Shown here in pieces: positions 1-7,964 of a DNA stretch of 40,297 nucleotides (positions within the stretch are counted from its first letter, which is position 1; every line of letters begins with the position of its first letter). The stretch is taken from assembly GCF_009680455.1 (NCBI RefSeq), contig NZ_WKRD01000015.1, positions 1 through 40,297 on the forward strand, in the 5' to 3' direction. Both the position numbers and the translations under genes were made by a program. Under the pieces are notes generated by a model. It ran no database searches and was not told where the DNA came from. It worked only from the letters and a program-made list of their open reading frames with translations. This DNA is from Lachnospira eligens. Lineage in GTDB: Bacteria > Bacillota > Clostridia > Lachnospirales > Lachnospiraceae.

Positions 1-126
1 TAACCGTAATTCTATTCAATGACAGGTATCAAAAAGTATTGAATTTATTGAAAAAAACACTTGATTATATGGAGAGGTCTTTTGGCTGACAAGATGTGAC
101 TAATATTACAGATATATTAGGAAAAG

Positions 127-163
127 ACCTACTAAAGTGTGAGATGTGACATATTTAGTAGGT
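127..163. repeat. Hairpin with GACCTACT/AGTAGGT arms, copy 1
   Basis: ACCTACTAAA at 127-136 is perfectly complementary to TTTAGTAGGT at 154-163, giving a 10-bp stem with a 17-base loop. The 5' arm is preceded by AAAAG. The same 5' arm could instead pair with AGGTCTTTT upstream (76-84), so two exclusive folds are possible. No clear U-run follows, so it is not a standard terminator. Confidence 0.55.
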
Positions 164-211
164 ATTTAAGACGGAAAGAAGCATCATAAACCAACTAACA
201 ATGTAAAAAAG

Positions 212-247
212 ACCTACCAGATTGTGAAAATTGATGAAATAGTAGGT
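212..247. repeat. Hairpin with GACCTAC/GTAGGT arms, copy 2
   Basis: ACCTAC at 212-217 pairs with GTAGGT at 242-247. The element resembles copy 1 in its AAAAGACCTAC 5' flank, its similar spacing between arms, and a TTTA or ATTTA tail, while the loop sequence differs. Conserved arms with a drifting loop argue that the paired arms are what is being kept. Confidence 0.45.
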
Positions 248-411
248 TTACCGGGTAACTTTGGAAAGCGGTAAGAGTACCCCCGCTTAGGGTAATAGGC
301 TGTGTGGTGAGATGACAGGATAATTACTATTAGTGATGGCAGGATTGTAAGTGATAATAAAAATATATAATTGTTCATGGAATATTTACAAAAAATTATA
401 ATAAAATTTAC

Positions 412-440
412 TTGAATTATTATACGGGCAAGCATATAAT
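412..440 (+). promoter_or_regulatory. Sigma-A promoter of the alcohol dehydrogenase gene
   Basis: TTGAAT at 412-417, a 17-base spacer, and a perfect TATAAT at 435-440. The predicted start site is near 447, about 53 bases before the ATG at 500 and just in front of the Rex-like operator at 454-471. Confidence 0.75.
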
Positions 441-453
441 AAGAGCATAGGGT

Positions 454-471
454 TTGTTTATAATTTAACAA
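454..471 (+). promoter_or_regulatory. Rex-type redox operator
   Basis: TTGTTTATAATTTAACAA matches the published Rex consensus TTGTTAANNNNTTAACAA at all specified positions but one (T for A in the left half). It starts a few bases after the predicted transcription start, where a bound repressor would block initiation or early elongation. Rex senses the NADH/NAD+ ratio and commonly represses NADH-consuming fermentation genes, which fits the alcohol dehydrogenase directly downstream. The match is seen in the sequence; regulation by Rex is inferred. Confidence 0.7.
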
Positions 472-499
472 TCAAATATTTATGTACGGAGGTTTTATT

Positions 500-1711
500 A
501 TGGTTCGATTTACTTTACCAAGAGATTTGTATCATGGAAAGGGTTCTTTGGAAGCCCTCAAGACACTTGAAGGAAAGAAAGCTATCATCTGCGTTGGTGG
601 CGGATCTATGAAGCGTAACGGTTTCCTTCAGAAAGCAGAGGATTACCTCAAGGAAGCAGGAATGGAAGTTAAGCTTTTCGAGGGTATCGAGTCTGATCCA
701 TCAGTTGAGACTGTTATGAAGGGCGCTGCTGTTATGACAGAGTTTGAGCCAGACTGGATTGTTGCTATCGGCGGAGGTTCTCCTATTGATGCTGCTAAGG
801 CAATGTGGATTAAGTATGAATATCCTGATACAACATTTGAAGATATGTGCAAGGTATTCGGTCTTCCTAAGCTTCGTAAGAAAGCTCATTTCTGTGCAGT
901 TTCATCTACATCAGGAACAGCTACAGAGGTAACAGCATTCTCTATTATTACAGATTATGAGAAAGGTATTAAGTATCCTATAGCAGATTTCGAGATTACT
1001 CCTGATGTTGCTATTGTTGATCCTGAGCTTGCAGAGACTATGCCGGTTAAGCTTGTAGCACATACAGGTATGGACGCCATGACACATGCAATTGAGGCTT
1101 ATGTATCAACTGCTAACTGTGATTACACAGATCCACTGGCACTTCATGCTATGGAGATGATTCAGGCTAACCTCGTTAAATCATACAACGGAGATATGGC
1201 AGCAAGAGATTCAATGCATAATGCACAGTGTCTTGCAGGTATGGCATTCTCTAATGCATTACTTGGTATCGTTCATTCAATGGCACATAAGACTGGTGCA
1301 GCATTTGAAGGCGGACATATTATCCATGGTGCAGCTAATGCTATGTATCTTCCTAAGGTTATCAAGTTCAATGCCAAGGATGAGACAGCAGCTAAGAGAT
1401 ATGCATTTATCGCTGATTTCTTACATCTTGGTGGCAATACACAGGATGAGAAGATTGACAATCTTATCGCTATGTTAAGAAAGATGAATGATGACCTTAA
1501 TATTCCTCACTGCATCAAGAATTATGGTGAGGGTGGTCTCCCAGCAGAGACAGGATTTGTATCAGAGGAAGAATTCAAGGCTAAGTTACACGACATCGCA
1601 GCCAATGCTATCCTTGATGCATGTACAGGTTCTAATCCACGTCAGCCAAGTCAGGAAGAGATGGAGAAGCTTCTTACATGCTGCTACTATGATACAGAAG
1701 TTGACTTCTAA
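500..1711 (+). CDS. Iron-containing alcohol dehydrogenase (group III)
   Basis: Predicted NAD(P)H-dependent reduction of an aldehyde (ethanol or butanol type) in fermentation; 403 residues, the usual family length. Visible are the nucleotide-binding GGGS at about 91-94, the DAMTHAIEAY block with likely metal ligands D192 and H196, and a second His cluster, H259/H263 and H273/H276, in HSMAHKTGAAF...HIIHGAANA. The spacing before the HG motif is three residues longer than in FucO, so the fourth ligand is probably H276. An upstream in-frame ATG at 482 lies within the leader; the ATG at 500 has GGAGG at 488-492, 7 bases away, and is preferred. It is monocistronic, with its own promoter and a terminator at 1736. 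The exact substrate cannot be told from sequence. Confidence 0.92.
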   Translation: MVRFTLPRDLYHGKGSLEALKTLEGKKAIICVGGGSMKRNGFLQKAEDYLKEAGMEVKLFEGIESDPSVETVMKGAAVMTEFEPDWIVAIGGGSPIDAAKAMWIKYEYPDTTFEDMCKVFGLPKLRKKAHFCAVSSTSGTATEVTAFSIITDYEKGIKYPIADFEITPDVAIVDPELAETMPVKLVAHTGMDAMTHAIEAYVSTANCDYTDPLALHAMEMIQANLVKSYNGDMAARDSMHNAQCLAGMAFSNALLGIVHSMAHKTGAAFEGGHIIHGAANAMYLPKVIKFNAKDETAAKRYAFIADFLHLGGNTQDEKIDNLIAMLRKMNDDLNIPHCIKNYGEGGLPAETGFVSEEEFKAKLHDIAANAILDACTGSNPRQPSQEEMEKLLTCCYYDTEVDF

Positions 1712-1735
1712 TAATTACATATAAGAATAAATGTT

Positions 1736-1785
1736 AAGCCTTCTGGTAATAATACAGTTGTATTAATTATCAGGAGGCTTTTTAT
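1736..1785 (+). terminator. Rho-independent terminator containing the next gene's ribosome site
   Basis: A long stem runs from AAGCC at 1736 to GGCTT ending at 1780, about 20 bp with two G-U pairs and one bulge, a small AGTT-type loop and TTTTT at 1779-1783. The descending arm includes AGGAGG (1772-1777), the ribosome site of the ATG at 1787. It ends the dehydrogenase transcript and would hide the ribosome site in any read-through RNA. Confidence 0.8.
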
Positions 1786-1786
1786 T

Positions 1787-2245
1787 ATGGCATTGAATGA
1801 AAAAGAAAAGACTACGATTAAGGATTTACAGACTCAGGAGCAGACCTGTATCAAGAAGTACAAGAAGTATGGACAGGATGCGAAAGATCCTGTTTTGAAG
1901 GATTTATTTTCTACATTAGAGAAGAATGAGCAGAAGCACTATGACACATTAGGACAGATTCTTGAGGGAAAAGTTCCTGAATGTGACTGCAACGACTGTG
2001 AGGGAAAAGAGTATGAGCCTGAGGCAACTTATGATGTGATGAGCAAGTCAGAGGATAAGGAAAGCGATGCATTTTTAGCAACAGACAGTATTGGCTCTGA
2101 AAAACTTGTATCGGGAGAGTATAATACTAATGTGTTTAATTTTGCCGATACAGCCATCAGAAAGATTCTTGCTGATATCCAGATTGAGGAGCAGAATCAT
2201 GCAGAAATGCTGTATAAATACAAGACAGTAAACGGAATGGCATAA
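1787..2245 (+). CDS. CotF-like ferritin-fold protein (possible spore coat protein)
   Basis: The protein has 152 residues in two helical halves, roughly 1-62 and 108-150, with EQTCIKKYKKYGQDA and NEQKHYDTLG in the first and IQIEEQNHAEMLYKY in the second. This is the four-helix, ferritin-like pattern of the Coat_F family. The linker at about 66-74 carries CDCNDC, which could bind a metal or form disulfides. The ATG at 1787 is preceded by AGGAGG 9 bases away, but that site sits in the arm of the upstream terminator. I see no separate promoter between the genes. CotF proteins occur in endospore coats, but clostridial relatives are often of unknown function, so the role is inferred. Confidence 0.55.
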   Translation: MALNEKEKTTIKDLQTQEQTCIKKYKKYGQDAKDPVLKDLFSTLEKNEQKHYDTLGQILEGKVPECDCNDCEGKEYEPEATYDVMSKSEDKESDAFLATDSIGSEKLVSGEYNTNVFNFADTAIRKILADIQIEEQNHAEMLYKYKTVNGMA

Positions 2246-2318
2246 TTTATGCAAATTTTTTTGAAAAATGTTACAATTATTTAAACTTTTTTGAAAAGTA
2301 TTCCGTATAAAGATATGA

Positions 2319-2349
2319 ACGGGACATGAGACTTTGATTTATGTTCCGT
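2319..2349 (+). promoter_or_regulatory. Leader hairpin before the ECF sigma factor gene
   Basis: ACGGGACAT at 2319-2327 pairs with ATGTTCCGT at 2341-2349 (9 bp, one G-U) around a 13-base loop. It lies 27 bases before the ATG at 2377, in the probable 5' leader. TTGAAA at 2291-2296 with a weak TATGAA at 2314-2319 is a possible sigma-A promoter. No U-run follows the hairpin. Confidence 0.4.
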
Positions 2350-2376
2350 CAGTACATACCAACCGGGGGTGAGTAG

Positions 2377-2949
2377 ATGGGTTTGCTGTCAAAGAACCGT
2401 GATTTTAGTTTGATAAGCAGAATCCTGAATAATAATGACAGAGATGCAGCAGACGAGCTGGTTACGCAATATTATAAGGCTGTGTATAAGCACATTTATA
2501 TTAAGCTGAAGGATGAGGAGTTAAGTATGGATCTTACTCAGGAAACATTTATTTCAGCGTTGAAGGGGCTGGGGGGCTTCAATATAGAGAAGGCGTCATT
2601 TAAGACATGGCTTACAAGGATTGCAGATAATAAGGTCACTGATTATTTCAGGAGCAGACAGTATCATGAGAGTATTGTTACACAGATTATGGATGATACC
2701 ATACAGGAACCTGCTGATGAGAGGGCTGGCACGGAGACGAGTGTGCTTGGGAAGCTTTCTTATGAGGAGATGGAGAAAATGTATGGTCATCACCAGAATA
2801 AGGAATGGGAAACCTTCAGGCTTAAAGTGTATGAAGGTTATACATTTGGCGAGATAAGTGCTAATCAGGGGGTTGATCTTAGCACTGTCAAGAGCAGGTA
2901 TTATGCAATGGTTAAGAGAGTAAGAAAGGAGTGGGATTATCTTGAGTAA
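2377..2949 (+). CDS. ECF-type RNA polymerase sigma factor
   Basis: An alternative sigma factor of 190 residues. Region 2 is clear at about 24-92: ELVTQYYKAVYKHI, then LSMDLTQETFISALKGL, then SFKTWLTRIADNKVTDYFRSR. Region 4, about 125-186, shows the helix-turn-helix YTFGEISANQGVDLSTVKSRYYAMVKR. The ATG at 2377 follows a GGGGGTGAG ribosome site. The gene overlaps the next one, which encodes a single-pass membrane protein, in the usual sigma/anti-sigma arrangement. It leads a run with MoxR, DUF58 and transglutaminase genes, so it may control an envelope response, perhaps including its own operon. The signal is unknown. Confidence 0.88.
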   Translation: MGLLSKNRDFSLISRILNNNDRDAADELVTQYYKAVYKHIYIKLKDEELSMDLTQETFISALKGLGGFNIEKASFKTWLTRIADNKVTDYFRSRQYHESIVTQIMDDTIQEPADERAGTETSVLGKLSYEEMEKMYGHHQNKEWETFRLKVYEGYTFGEISANQGVDLSTVKSRYYAMVKRVRKEWDYLE

Positions 2950-3664
2950 GGTTAAGTATCCGGATAAGGAAAAAATCAGAATACAGATAGATGAAATCCT
3001 TGACAAGTCTGAATTGTTTGATGCTACAGAAGATAAGTCGTCTACATATACGAATGATAAGATAGTACAATTGAAACCAGTAAAACAACACCTGCCAGTC
3101 GGAAAGTATATTTCGGTTGCAGCTGCAATAGCGGCAATTGTTATATTTGTTATATCGGTAAAGAATTATCAGACAGTTGGCAGAGGAGAGCAGAGCAGGA
3201 CAAGTTTCGTGCCGTTAGCAACCAGCAGTTCAGAGGCAGATATGCATGAGAGTACTGCGGAGGAAGCAACAGTTAAACAGAGCCAGATAAGTGATATGAT
3301 AATTGAAGATTATAACAGCTATGAAATGTTATATTCGAAACTTAATGTTATGAGTGAAGGAACAATAAATATTGAGAACAGAACAGAGTATGGATATACA
3401 TATTCTGTAAGAAATGACAATGTTGCAACAAGGAATAATGTAGTACTTTATATTGATGTTCCTTATGATATTAAGTATAATGATAAACAGTTAGATGGAA
3501 TGGATGAGGCGGCAGCTGATACATTAAAACAGGTGATTCAGACGTATATTGATAAGAATGGTCTTAATAGCAATATAAAGATTTCATGTTATATTATGAA
3601 TAATTCTCTTGAGTTCTATAGTGGGGATACTGTATATGGAAGTCTGACGCTTTCTACAGAATAA
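2942..3664 (+). CDS. Single-pass membrane protein, probable anti-sigma partner
   Basis: The protein has 240 residues: about 55 cytoplasmic residues rich in Lys, Asp and Glu, one membrane segment near 57-73 (YISVAAAIAAIVIFVISV), then an extracytoplasmic part with a Ser/Thr/Glu-rich linker and a folded C-terminal region. It starts with TTG inside the end of the sigma gene (8-base overlap, AAGGAG upstream), so the two are probably translationally coupled. No zinc-binding anti-sigma HxxxCxxC motif is present, so this is not a classical ZAS protein. The anti-sigma role rests on position and topology only; I do not recognise the extracytoplasmic domain. Confidence 0.6.
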   Translation: MSKVKYPDKEKIRIQIDEILDKSELFDATEDKSSTYTNDKIVQLKPVKQHLPVGKYISVAAAIAAIVIFVISVKNYQTVGRGEQSRTSFVPLATSSSEADMHESTAEEATVKQSQISDMIIEDYNSYEMLYSKLNVMSEGTINIENRTEYGYTYSVRNDNVATRNNVVLYIDVPYDIKYNDKQLDGMDEAAADTLKQVIQTYIDKNGLNSNIKISCYIMNNSLEFYSGDTVYGSLTLSTE

Positions 3665-3685
3665 TTGGTGCTTTTGGGGGATTAA

Positions 3686-4642
3686 ATGAACGAGAATAAT
3701 TATTACTTAAAGAAATCTAAAGCAGTTTTAAGAGAGGTAAGGAAGTCTGTCATTGGAAAAGATGATGTTATATGCAAGGTGTATATGGCAATAATCGCAG
3801 GGGGACATGTATTATTAGATGATATTCCGGGAGTTGGTAAAACAACAATGGCACATGCATTTGCAAATGCACTCGGACTTAAGTACAACAGAATACAGTT
3901 TACACCAGATGTTATGCCATCGGATATAACGGGATTTTCGATGTATAACAGGCAGACTGGCAAGTTTGAATTCAAGCAGGGGGCGGCTATGTGCAACCTG
4001 CTTCTTGCTGATGAAATAAACAGAACATCACCTAAGACACAGTCAGCGTTATTGCAGATAATGGAAGAGTCTAAGGTGACTGTTGACGGCAATACATATG
4101 AGCTTCCAGACCCATTTGTAGTTATAGCAACACAGAACCCTATTGGTTCTATTGGAACACAGAAGCTTCCTGAGTCACAGCTTGACAGATTCATGATAAA
4201 GCTTTCTATGGGATATCCACAGATTGAGGATGAAGTAGCAATTATGAAGAGCAGACTTGAGAACGGGAAGAATACACAGTTTTCTGCATGTGTACTTGAA
4301 AAAGGTGATATAGAAGGAATTCGTGAGGAAGTTGCGGGTATCTATGTTGATGATTCTATATATGAATATGTAGCTAAGATTGCAGCTAAGACAAGAAGCA
4401 GGGAGAATATAATACAGGGGGTTTCACCAAGAGGAAGTATCGCAGTAATTGCAATGGCAAAGGCGGAAGCATTTCTTCGCGGTAATAATTATGTTCTCCC
4501 ATCAGATATTAAGAATATTGCTGTTGAAACATTTGCACACAGAATAGTTACTAATGTTAATGGAGCTGCAGGTACGGAGGCAGCCAGAAAAGAGATTACT
4601 GAGATATTAAGAAATGTACCGGTTCCAGAGATGAATAAGTAA
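3686..4642 (+). CDS. MoxR-family AAA+ ATPase
   Basis: A cytoplasmic AAA+ ATPase of 318 residues, the normal MoxR length. Seen are Walker A GVGKTT at 49-54, Walker B LLLADE at 105-110, sensor 1 in ATQNP near 148-152, and the conserved SQLDRFMIKL and SPRGSIA blocks. MoxR proteins act as chaperones for metal insertion or assembly of partner complexes, often with von Willebrand A or DUF58 proteins. Here it is followed 10 bases later by a DUF58 gene and then a TgpA-like gene, a trio conserved across bacteria. The start follows TTTTGGGGGATTAA. The partner complex is unknown. Confidence 0.92.
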   Translation: MNENNYYLKKSKAVLREVRKSVIGKDDVICKVYMAIIAGGHVLLDDIPGVGKTTMAHAFANALGLKYNRIQFTPDVMPSDITGFSMYNRQTGKFEFKQGAAMCNLLLADEINRTSPKTQSALLQIMEESKVTVDGNTYELPDPFVVIATQNPIGSIGTQKLPESQLDRFMIKLSMGYPQIEDEVAIMKSRLENGKNTQFSACVLEKGDIEGIREEVAGIYVDDSIYEYVAKIAAKTRSRENIIQGVSPRGSIAVIAMAKAEAFLRGNNYVLPSDIKNIAVETFAHRIVTNVNGAAGTEAARKEITEILRNVPVPEMNK

Positions 4643-4652
4643 GGGTGGCAGT

Positions 4653-5669
4653 ATGCTTAAAAGAAGGATTTTGTATTTTATCTGCCTGGCAGTTGTTTTC
4701 GGGATTAATATATTTTATGTGGAATACCAGATATTTATATTGCTTGTCCTGATGATTGCAATACCACTTGTTTCATGGATTATGTATGCTATATCGGATG
4801 TCAGCCTGGGGCTTAGCCTGCAGGTCAATAAGAATGTTGTACAGGTGGGAAACAGGATTAAGATAAGAATAGTTAAGAAGAATGCATGTAATCTGGCTTT
4901 TGTTAATGGCAGCATAACCATAAAATATATGTATTGCCATACGGGTGATGAATTCATGATAAATGTGCCTATAAAACAGGGCATAAGAAAGAGTGCTGGA
5001 ATTACGGACATTTCTGCGGATTACGGCGGTAATATATGTGTGGGGGTTGAATCCATAGAAATATGTGACTATCTTGGACTTTTTGGAAAGAAGAAACAAT
5101 TTGCAGGAGTTACTAAAGTATCTGTTATGCCGGAGGAAACAACTGACAGATATATGGAAACAGACAGAGCTAATGCTTATTATGATGAAGAGAATGAGGT
5201 GTATGTAAAGAGTGCATCTGATGAAGTCAGTGAACTCAGAGAATACAGGGATGGAGACAGTCCAAGGAATATTCATTGGAAGAGAAGCAGTATACTTGCA
5301 GAGAATGACTTTATTGTTAAAGAGTACAGCACGAACATTAATAAGACGGTATTCATCGTTGTTGACACGGACTGGAGAGGAGAAAAGTCATGGCGTCTTT
5401 CAAGAATGAGCCGAATATATGCTGAGATGATGTCGCAGGGGCTGGCATGTGCAGAGGCTGGACTGACTGGACAGTATATAGTGTGGGATATGGCTAAAGC
5501 AGATATTGTAAGAGTTACGTTCTATGATAATGCCAGTTTGAAAGCGGCCGTTAAAGTGGTTATGGATATACGTTGTGGTGAAGGTACGGTCAATAAAGCA
5601 TGTCAGGCATTATATGAAGATGACAGGCTGGAGATTACGACTGAACCAGTGATAATTACAGAGAATTGA
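4653..5669 (+). CDS. DUF58 membrane protein
   Basis: The protein has 338 residues, with two close N-terminal membrane segments (about 5-22 and 26-46) and a large soluble part. The hallmark DUF58 motif YRDGDSPRNIHWKRSS lies near 198-213, followed by a predicted strand VFIVVDTDW of vWA-like type. It probably works with the MoxR ATPase upstream. The start ATG follows AAGGGTGGC. Biochemical function is not established for this family in Clostridia. Confidence 0.88.
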   Translation: MLKRRILYFICLAVVFGINIFYVEYQIFILLVLMIAIPLVSWIMYAISDVSLGLSLQVNKNVVQVGNRIKIRIVKKNACNLAFVNGSITIKYMYCHTGDEFMINVPIKQGIRKSAGITDISADYGGNICVGVESIEICDYLGLFGKKKQFAGVTKVSVMPEETTDRYMETDRANAYYDEENEVYVKSASDEVSELREYRDGDSPRNIHWKRSSILAENDFIVKEYSTNINKTVFIVVDTDWRGEKSWRLSRMSRIYAEMMSQGLACAEAGLTGQYIVWDMAKADIVRVTFYDNASLKAAVKVVMDIRCGEGTVNKACQALYEDDRLEITTEPVIITEN

Positions 5670-5693
5670 TAATAATGTGACAAGAGGGTATTA

Positions 5694-7964
5694 ATGAAAA
5701 AGGGACAGCTTATACATACAGACAACTTAATACTTAGAATAATAGTGACATTTCTTGGAACATTTGGTGCAGCATCCATAATAGAGACGATTACATATCC
5801 GCTTGCAGATATGGGATTTATTGGATTTGTTTCACTGATATTCAGTGTTGTGTATACATTTATGCTGTCCTGTTACGGAAAGAATGCAAGGCTTATAAGG
5901 ATTATGGGAATGGCTGTTTTGCCGGTGGTATATCTCGTAATTAATATAGGCTCTTTTATTAATGGAATCACAACATTTATAAATGTGTTTATATCAAGGG
6001 CATCTTTTACAGGACCTGTGGATAGCAGTAATGTACTAACGGTAGAGAGTGCCGGTGCGGCTTCCGTAAGATGCGTATGTGTGGTTGTTATTATAATTAT
6101 AGCAGTCCTTGCAGCTTTGGAAGTTAATGTGTTTCCTAATATGCTAGTGAGTCTGGCAATAACTATGCCTCTGCTTAGTGTATTTATTGCGGCGGTTATT
6201 GTTCCTGATATCATAAGCATTATTTTCTGTGTTCTTTTTATCTTTGATTCAATGGCACTAAGGAATAAGAAGATAAAAACTAACCAGGGTGCCAAAACGG
6301 CTGTAATAATATCAGCAGTTATAGCGGCAGTTTTAACATTTATTATTCCTCAGGAAACATATAAGAGAAATTCTTTCTTTGATGATGCAAGAAATATGGT
6401 AACAGATGTTGTTTATGACAGATTTGGCATAGACCTTCAGGGAAATAAATCAGAGACAGAGGATGATAAGGCGAAGGTTAATGCGACTGTAGGAATAGGA
6501 AATGGTGATGTTGGACAGGTTGACGAGGTCTATTATGGAAATGTATACGCAGGAGAGCTTAATACAATGTCTGATATCGGAATTGCCTATGCCAAGGTAT
6601 TTATGGGAAGGGATTTCAAGAATAACAGCTGGCAGCGATGGTCGGATACAAGGGAAACTCAGTATTCTTATGAGAGTGCTGTGTCCGAGTTTGCACTTAA
6701 TCTTGTGAAACGAAAAATATATACGCTTGATGAAGACGAACAACTGCTTGCTGACAGATTTTTCTATTATCAGCAGACATTCAGAAGTAAAGATGGCAAT
6801 GTATATGGTTCGTCACTTGATTACCGTATAGCACGGGGAAGCTTTGAGGATTACTCCCGCATGGGGCAGCTTATGAAGAAATACAGAAACTCTGCTATCG
6901 TTAATTCATATGAAAGCTATGCACACGGGCAGTATCTTGATGTATCTGAAGATGACAGAATTGTTGTAGCACAACTGTTTGGAAAGAGGAATTTACAGAC
7001 AGTAGATGAAAAGGTTGAATATATACAGAAAATAGTATCTTATCTTAAAGATAATTATACATATACTCTTAAACCAGGAAGGGTGCCGGAGGGAAAGAGC
7101 GTTGTTGAGTATTTCTTAAGAGAAAGCAAGAGAGGGTATTGTACATATTTTGCTACCTCGGCAGCAGTTATATTAAGATGTGCGGGTATACCGGCAAGGT
7201 ATTGTGCAGGATATACGGTTAATACCAATACAGGCGCATATTATACTGACGGGCAGAGCAATAAGTATATGAAATATGATGTCTACGACAATGCAGCTCA
7301 TGCATGGGTTGAGGCATATATTGATGGATATGGATGGGTTATTGTTGATGCAACACCTGGCTATGGAGAAGTTGAGGATACTGAGCAAAGTTCCACACAG
7401 GATGAAAGTGAGAGACAGAGCCAGTCTGACAATAGTAATTCATCAGTTGATGAAAATATGACAGTTGATGATACAGATGAGCCGGGGACTGAAAGTACTG
7501 CGCAGGAAGCTGTCTCTGATACTGACAGCTTCTCAGGTGAGATACATATTAATTCAATTCTGATTGTGGTATGTACAGCAATATTGGCAGTTCTTATATT
7601 AATTGCAATGGCTGCAATCAGGATAGTATCAAGAATACATTTATTAAGAAGCAGTTCAGTAGATGAAGTAAAGCTTATGAAAATGTATTCTTATCTTGAA
7701 AAGCTTCTTGCTTGTCTGGGATATAAGAGAGAACCTGGAATTGATTATGAAGAATATATATTAGAAATAACTGCACAGGATGCGAATCTTAAGAATATGG
7801 GACTTGAGAAAGCAGTGCAGACAATACTTGCGGTCAGATTTGGTAATGTAAAATGTGTTGACAAAGCTGACATAACTGGGATAATAAATACTATAAGACA
7901 GGTGCGAAGCTACGCACTTAAGAAAGCCAGAGGATTGAAGAAGCTTGTAGTATGTTTAATTTAG
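5694..7964 (+). CDS. TgpA-like membrane transglutaminase-fold protein
   Basis: The protein has 756 residues. The N-terminal 220 carry about six hydrophobic segments, followed by an extracytoplasmic region with a transglutaminase core. The catalytic triad appears intact: C483 in [10 protein letters not shown]536 in [10 protein letters not shown] and D552 in [10 protein letters not shown]. An acidic Ser/Thr/Asp-rich linker follows, then a last membrane helix near 615-640 and a cytoplasmic DUF4129-like tail. Related proteins may act as peptidases or cross-linkers in the envelope. It completes the MoxR-DUF58-TgpA trio. Its last 13 bases overlap uvrC. Substrate is unknown. Confidence 0.9.
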   Translation: MKKGQLIHTDNLILRIIVTFLGTFGAASIIETITYPLADMGFIGFVSLIFSVVYTFMLSCYGKNARLIRIMGMAVLPVVYLVINIGSFINGITTFINVFISRASFTGPVDSSNVLTVESAGAASVRCVCVVVIIIIAVLAALEVNVFPNMLVSLAITMPLLSVFIAAVIVPDIISIIFCVLFIFDSMALRNKKIKTNQGAKTAVIISAVIAAVLTFIIPQETYKRNSFFDDARNMVTDVVYDRFGIDLQGNKSETEDDKAKVNATVGIGNGDVGQVDEVYYGNVYAGELNTMSDIGIAYAKVFMGRDFKNNSWQRWSDTRETQYSYESAVSEFALNLVKRKIYTLDEDEQLLADRFFYYQQTFRSKDGNVYGSSLDYRIARGSFEDYSRMGQLMKKYRNSAIVNSYESYAHGQYLDVSEDDRIVVAQLFGKRNLQTVDEKVEYIQKIVSYLKDNYTYTLKPGRVPEGKSVVEYFLRESKRGYCTYFATSAAVILRCAGIPARYCAGYTVNTNTGAYYTDGQSNKYMKYDVYDNAAHAWVEAYIDGYGWVIVDATPGYGEVEDTEQSSTQDESERQSQSDNSNSSVDENMTVDDTDEPGTESTAQEAVSDTDSFSGEIHINSILIVVCTAILAVLILIAMAAIRIVSRIHLLRSSSVDEVKLMKMYSYLEKLLACLGYKREPGIDYEEYILEITAQDANLKNMGLEKAVQTILAVRFGNVKCVDKADITGIINTIRQVRSYALKKARGLKKLVVCLI

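Larger units (their letters stand above)
1..410. other. Non-coding region with several hairpins, no gene seen
   Basis: No convincing reading frame with a ribosome site is present. The stretch is AT-rich and holds inverted repeats: ATTCAAT near 14-20 against ATTGAAT near 39-45, AGGTCTTTT near 76-84 against AAAAGACCT at 122-130, two similar hairpins at 127-163 and 212-247, and a GC-richer hairpin AAGCGG/CCGCTT at 266-288 whose loop carries TACCC that could pair with GGGTA at 253-257. The 9-mer AGATGTGAC occurs twice, 50 bases apart (92-100 and 142-150). Its left part may be the 3' end or terminator zone of a gene outside the window. I do not recognise a known riboswitch class. Confidence 0.6.

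Noticed and set aside
214..471. Minus-strand reading frame of 85 codons
   Set aside because: It covers the promoter and Rex site, is rich in Ile and Tyr as random AT-rich DNA, and has no ribosome site.
4773..5276. Minus-strand frame of 167 codons inside the DUF58 gene
   Set aside because: Its composition is random-like and it lies entirely within a well-supported gene.
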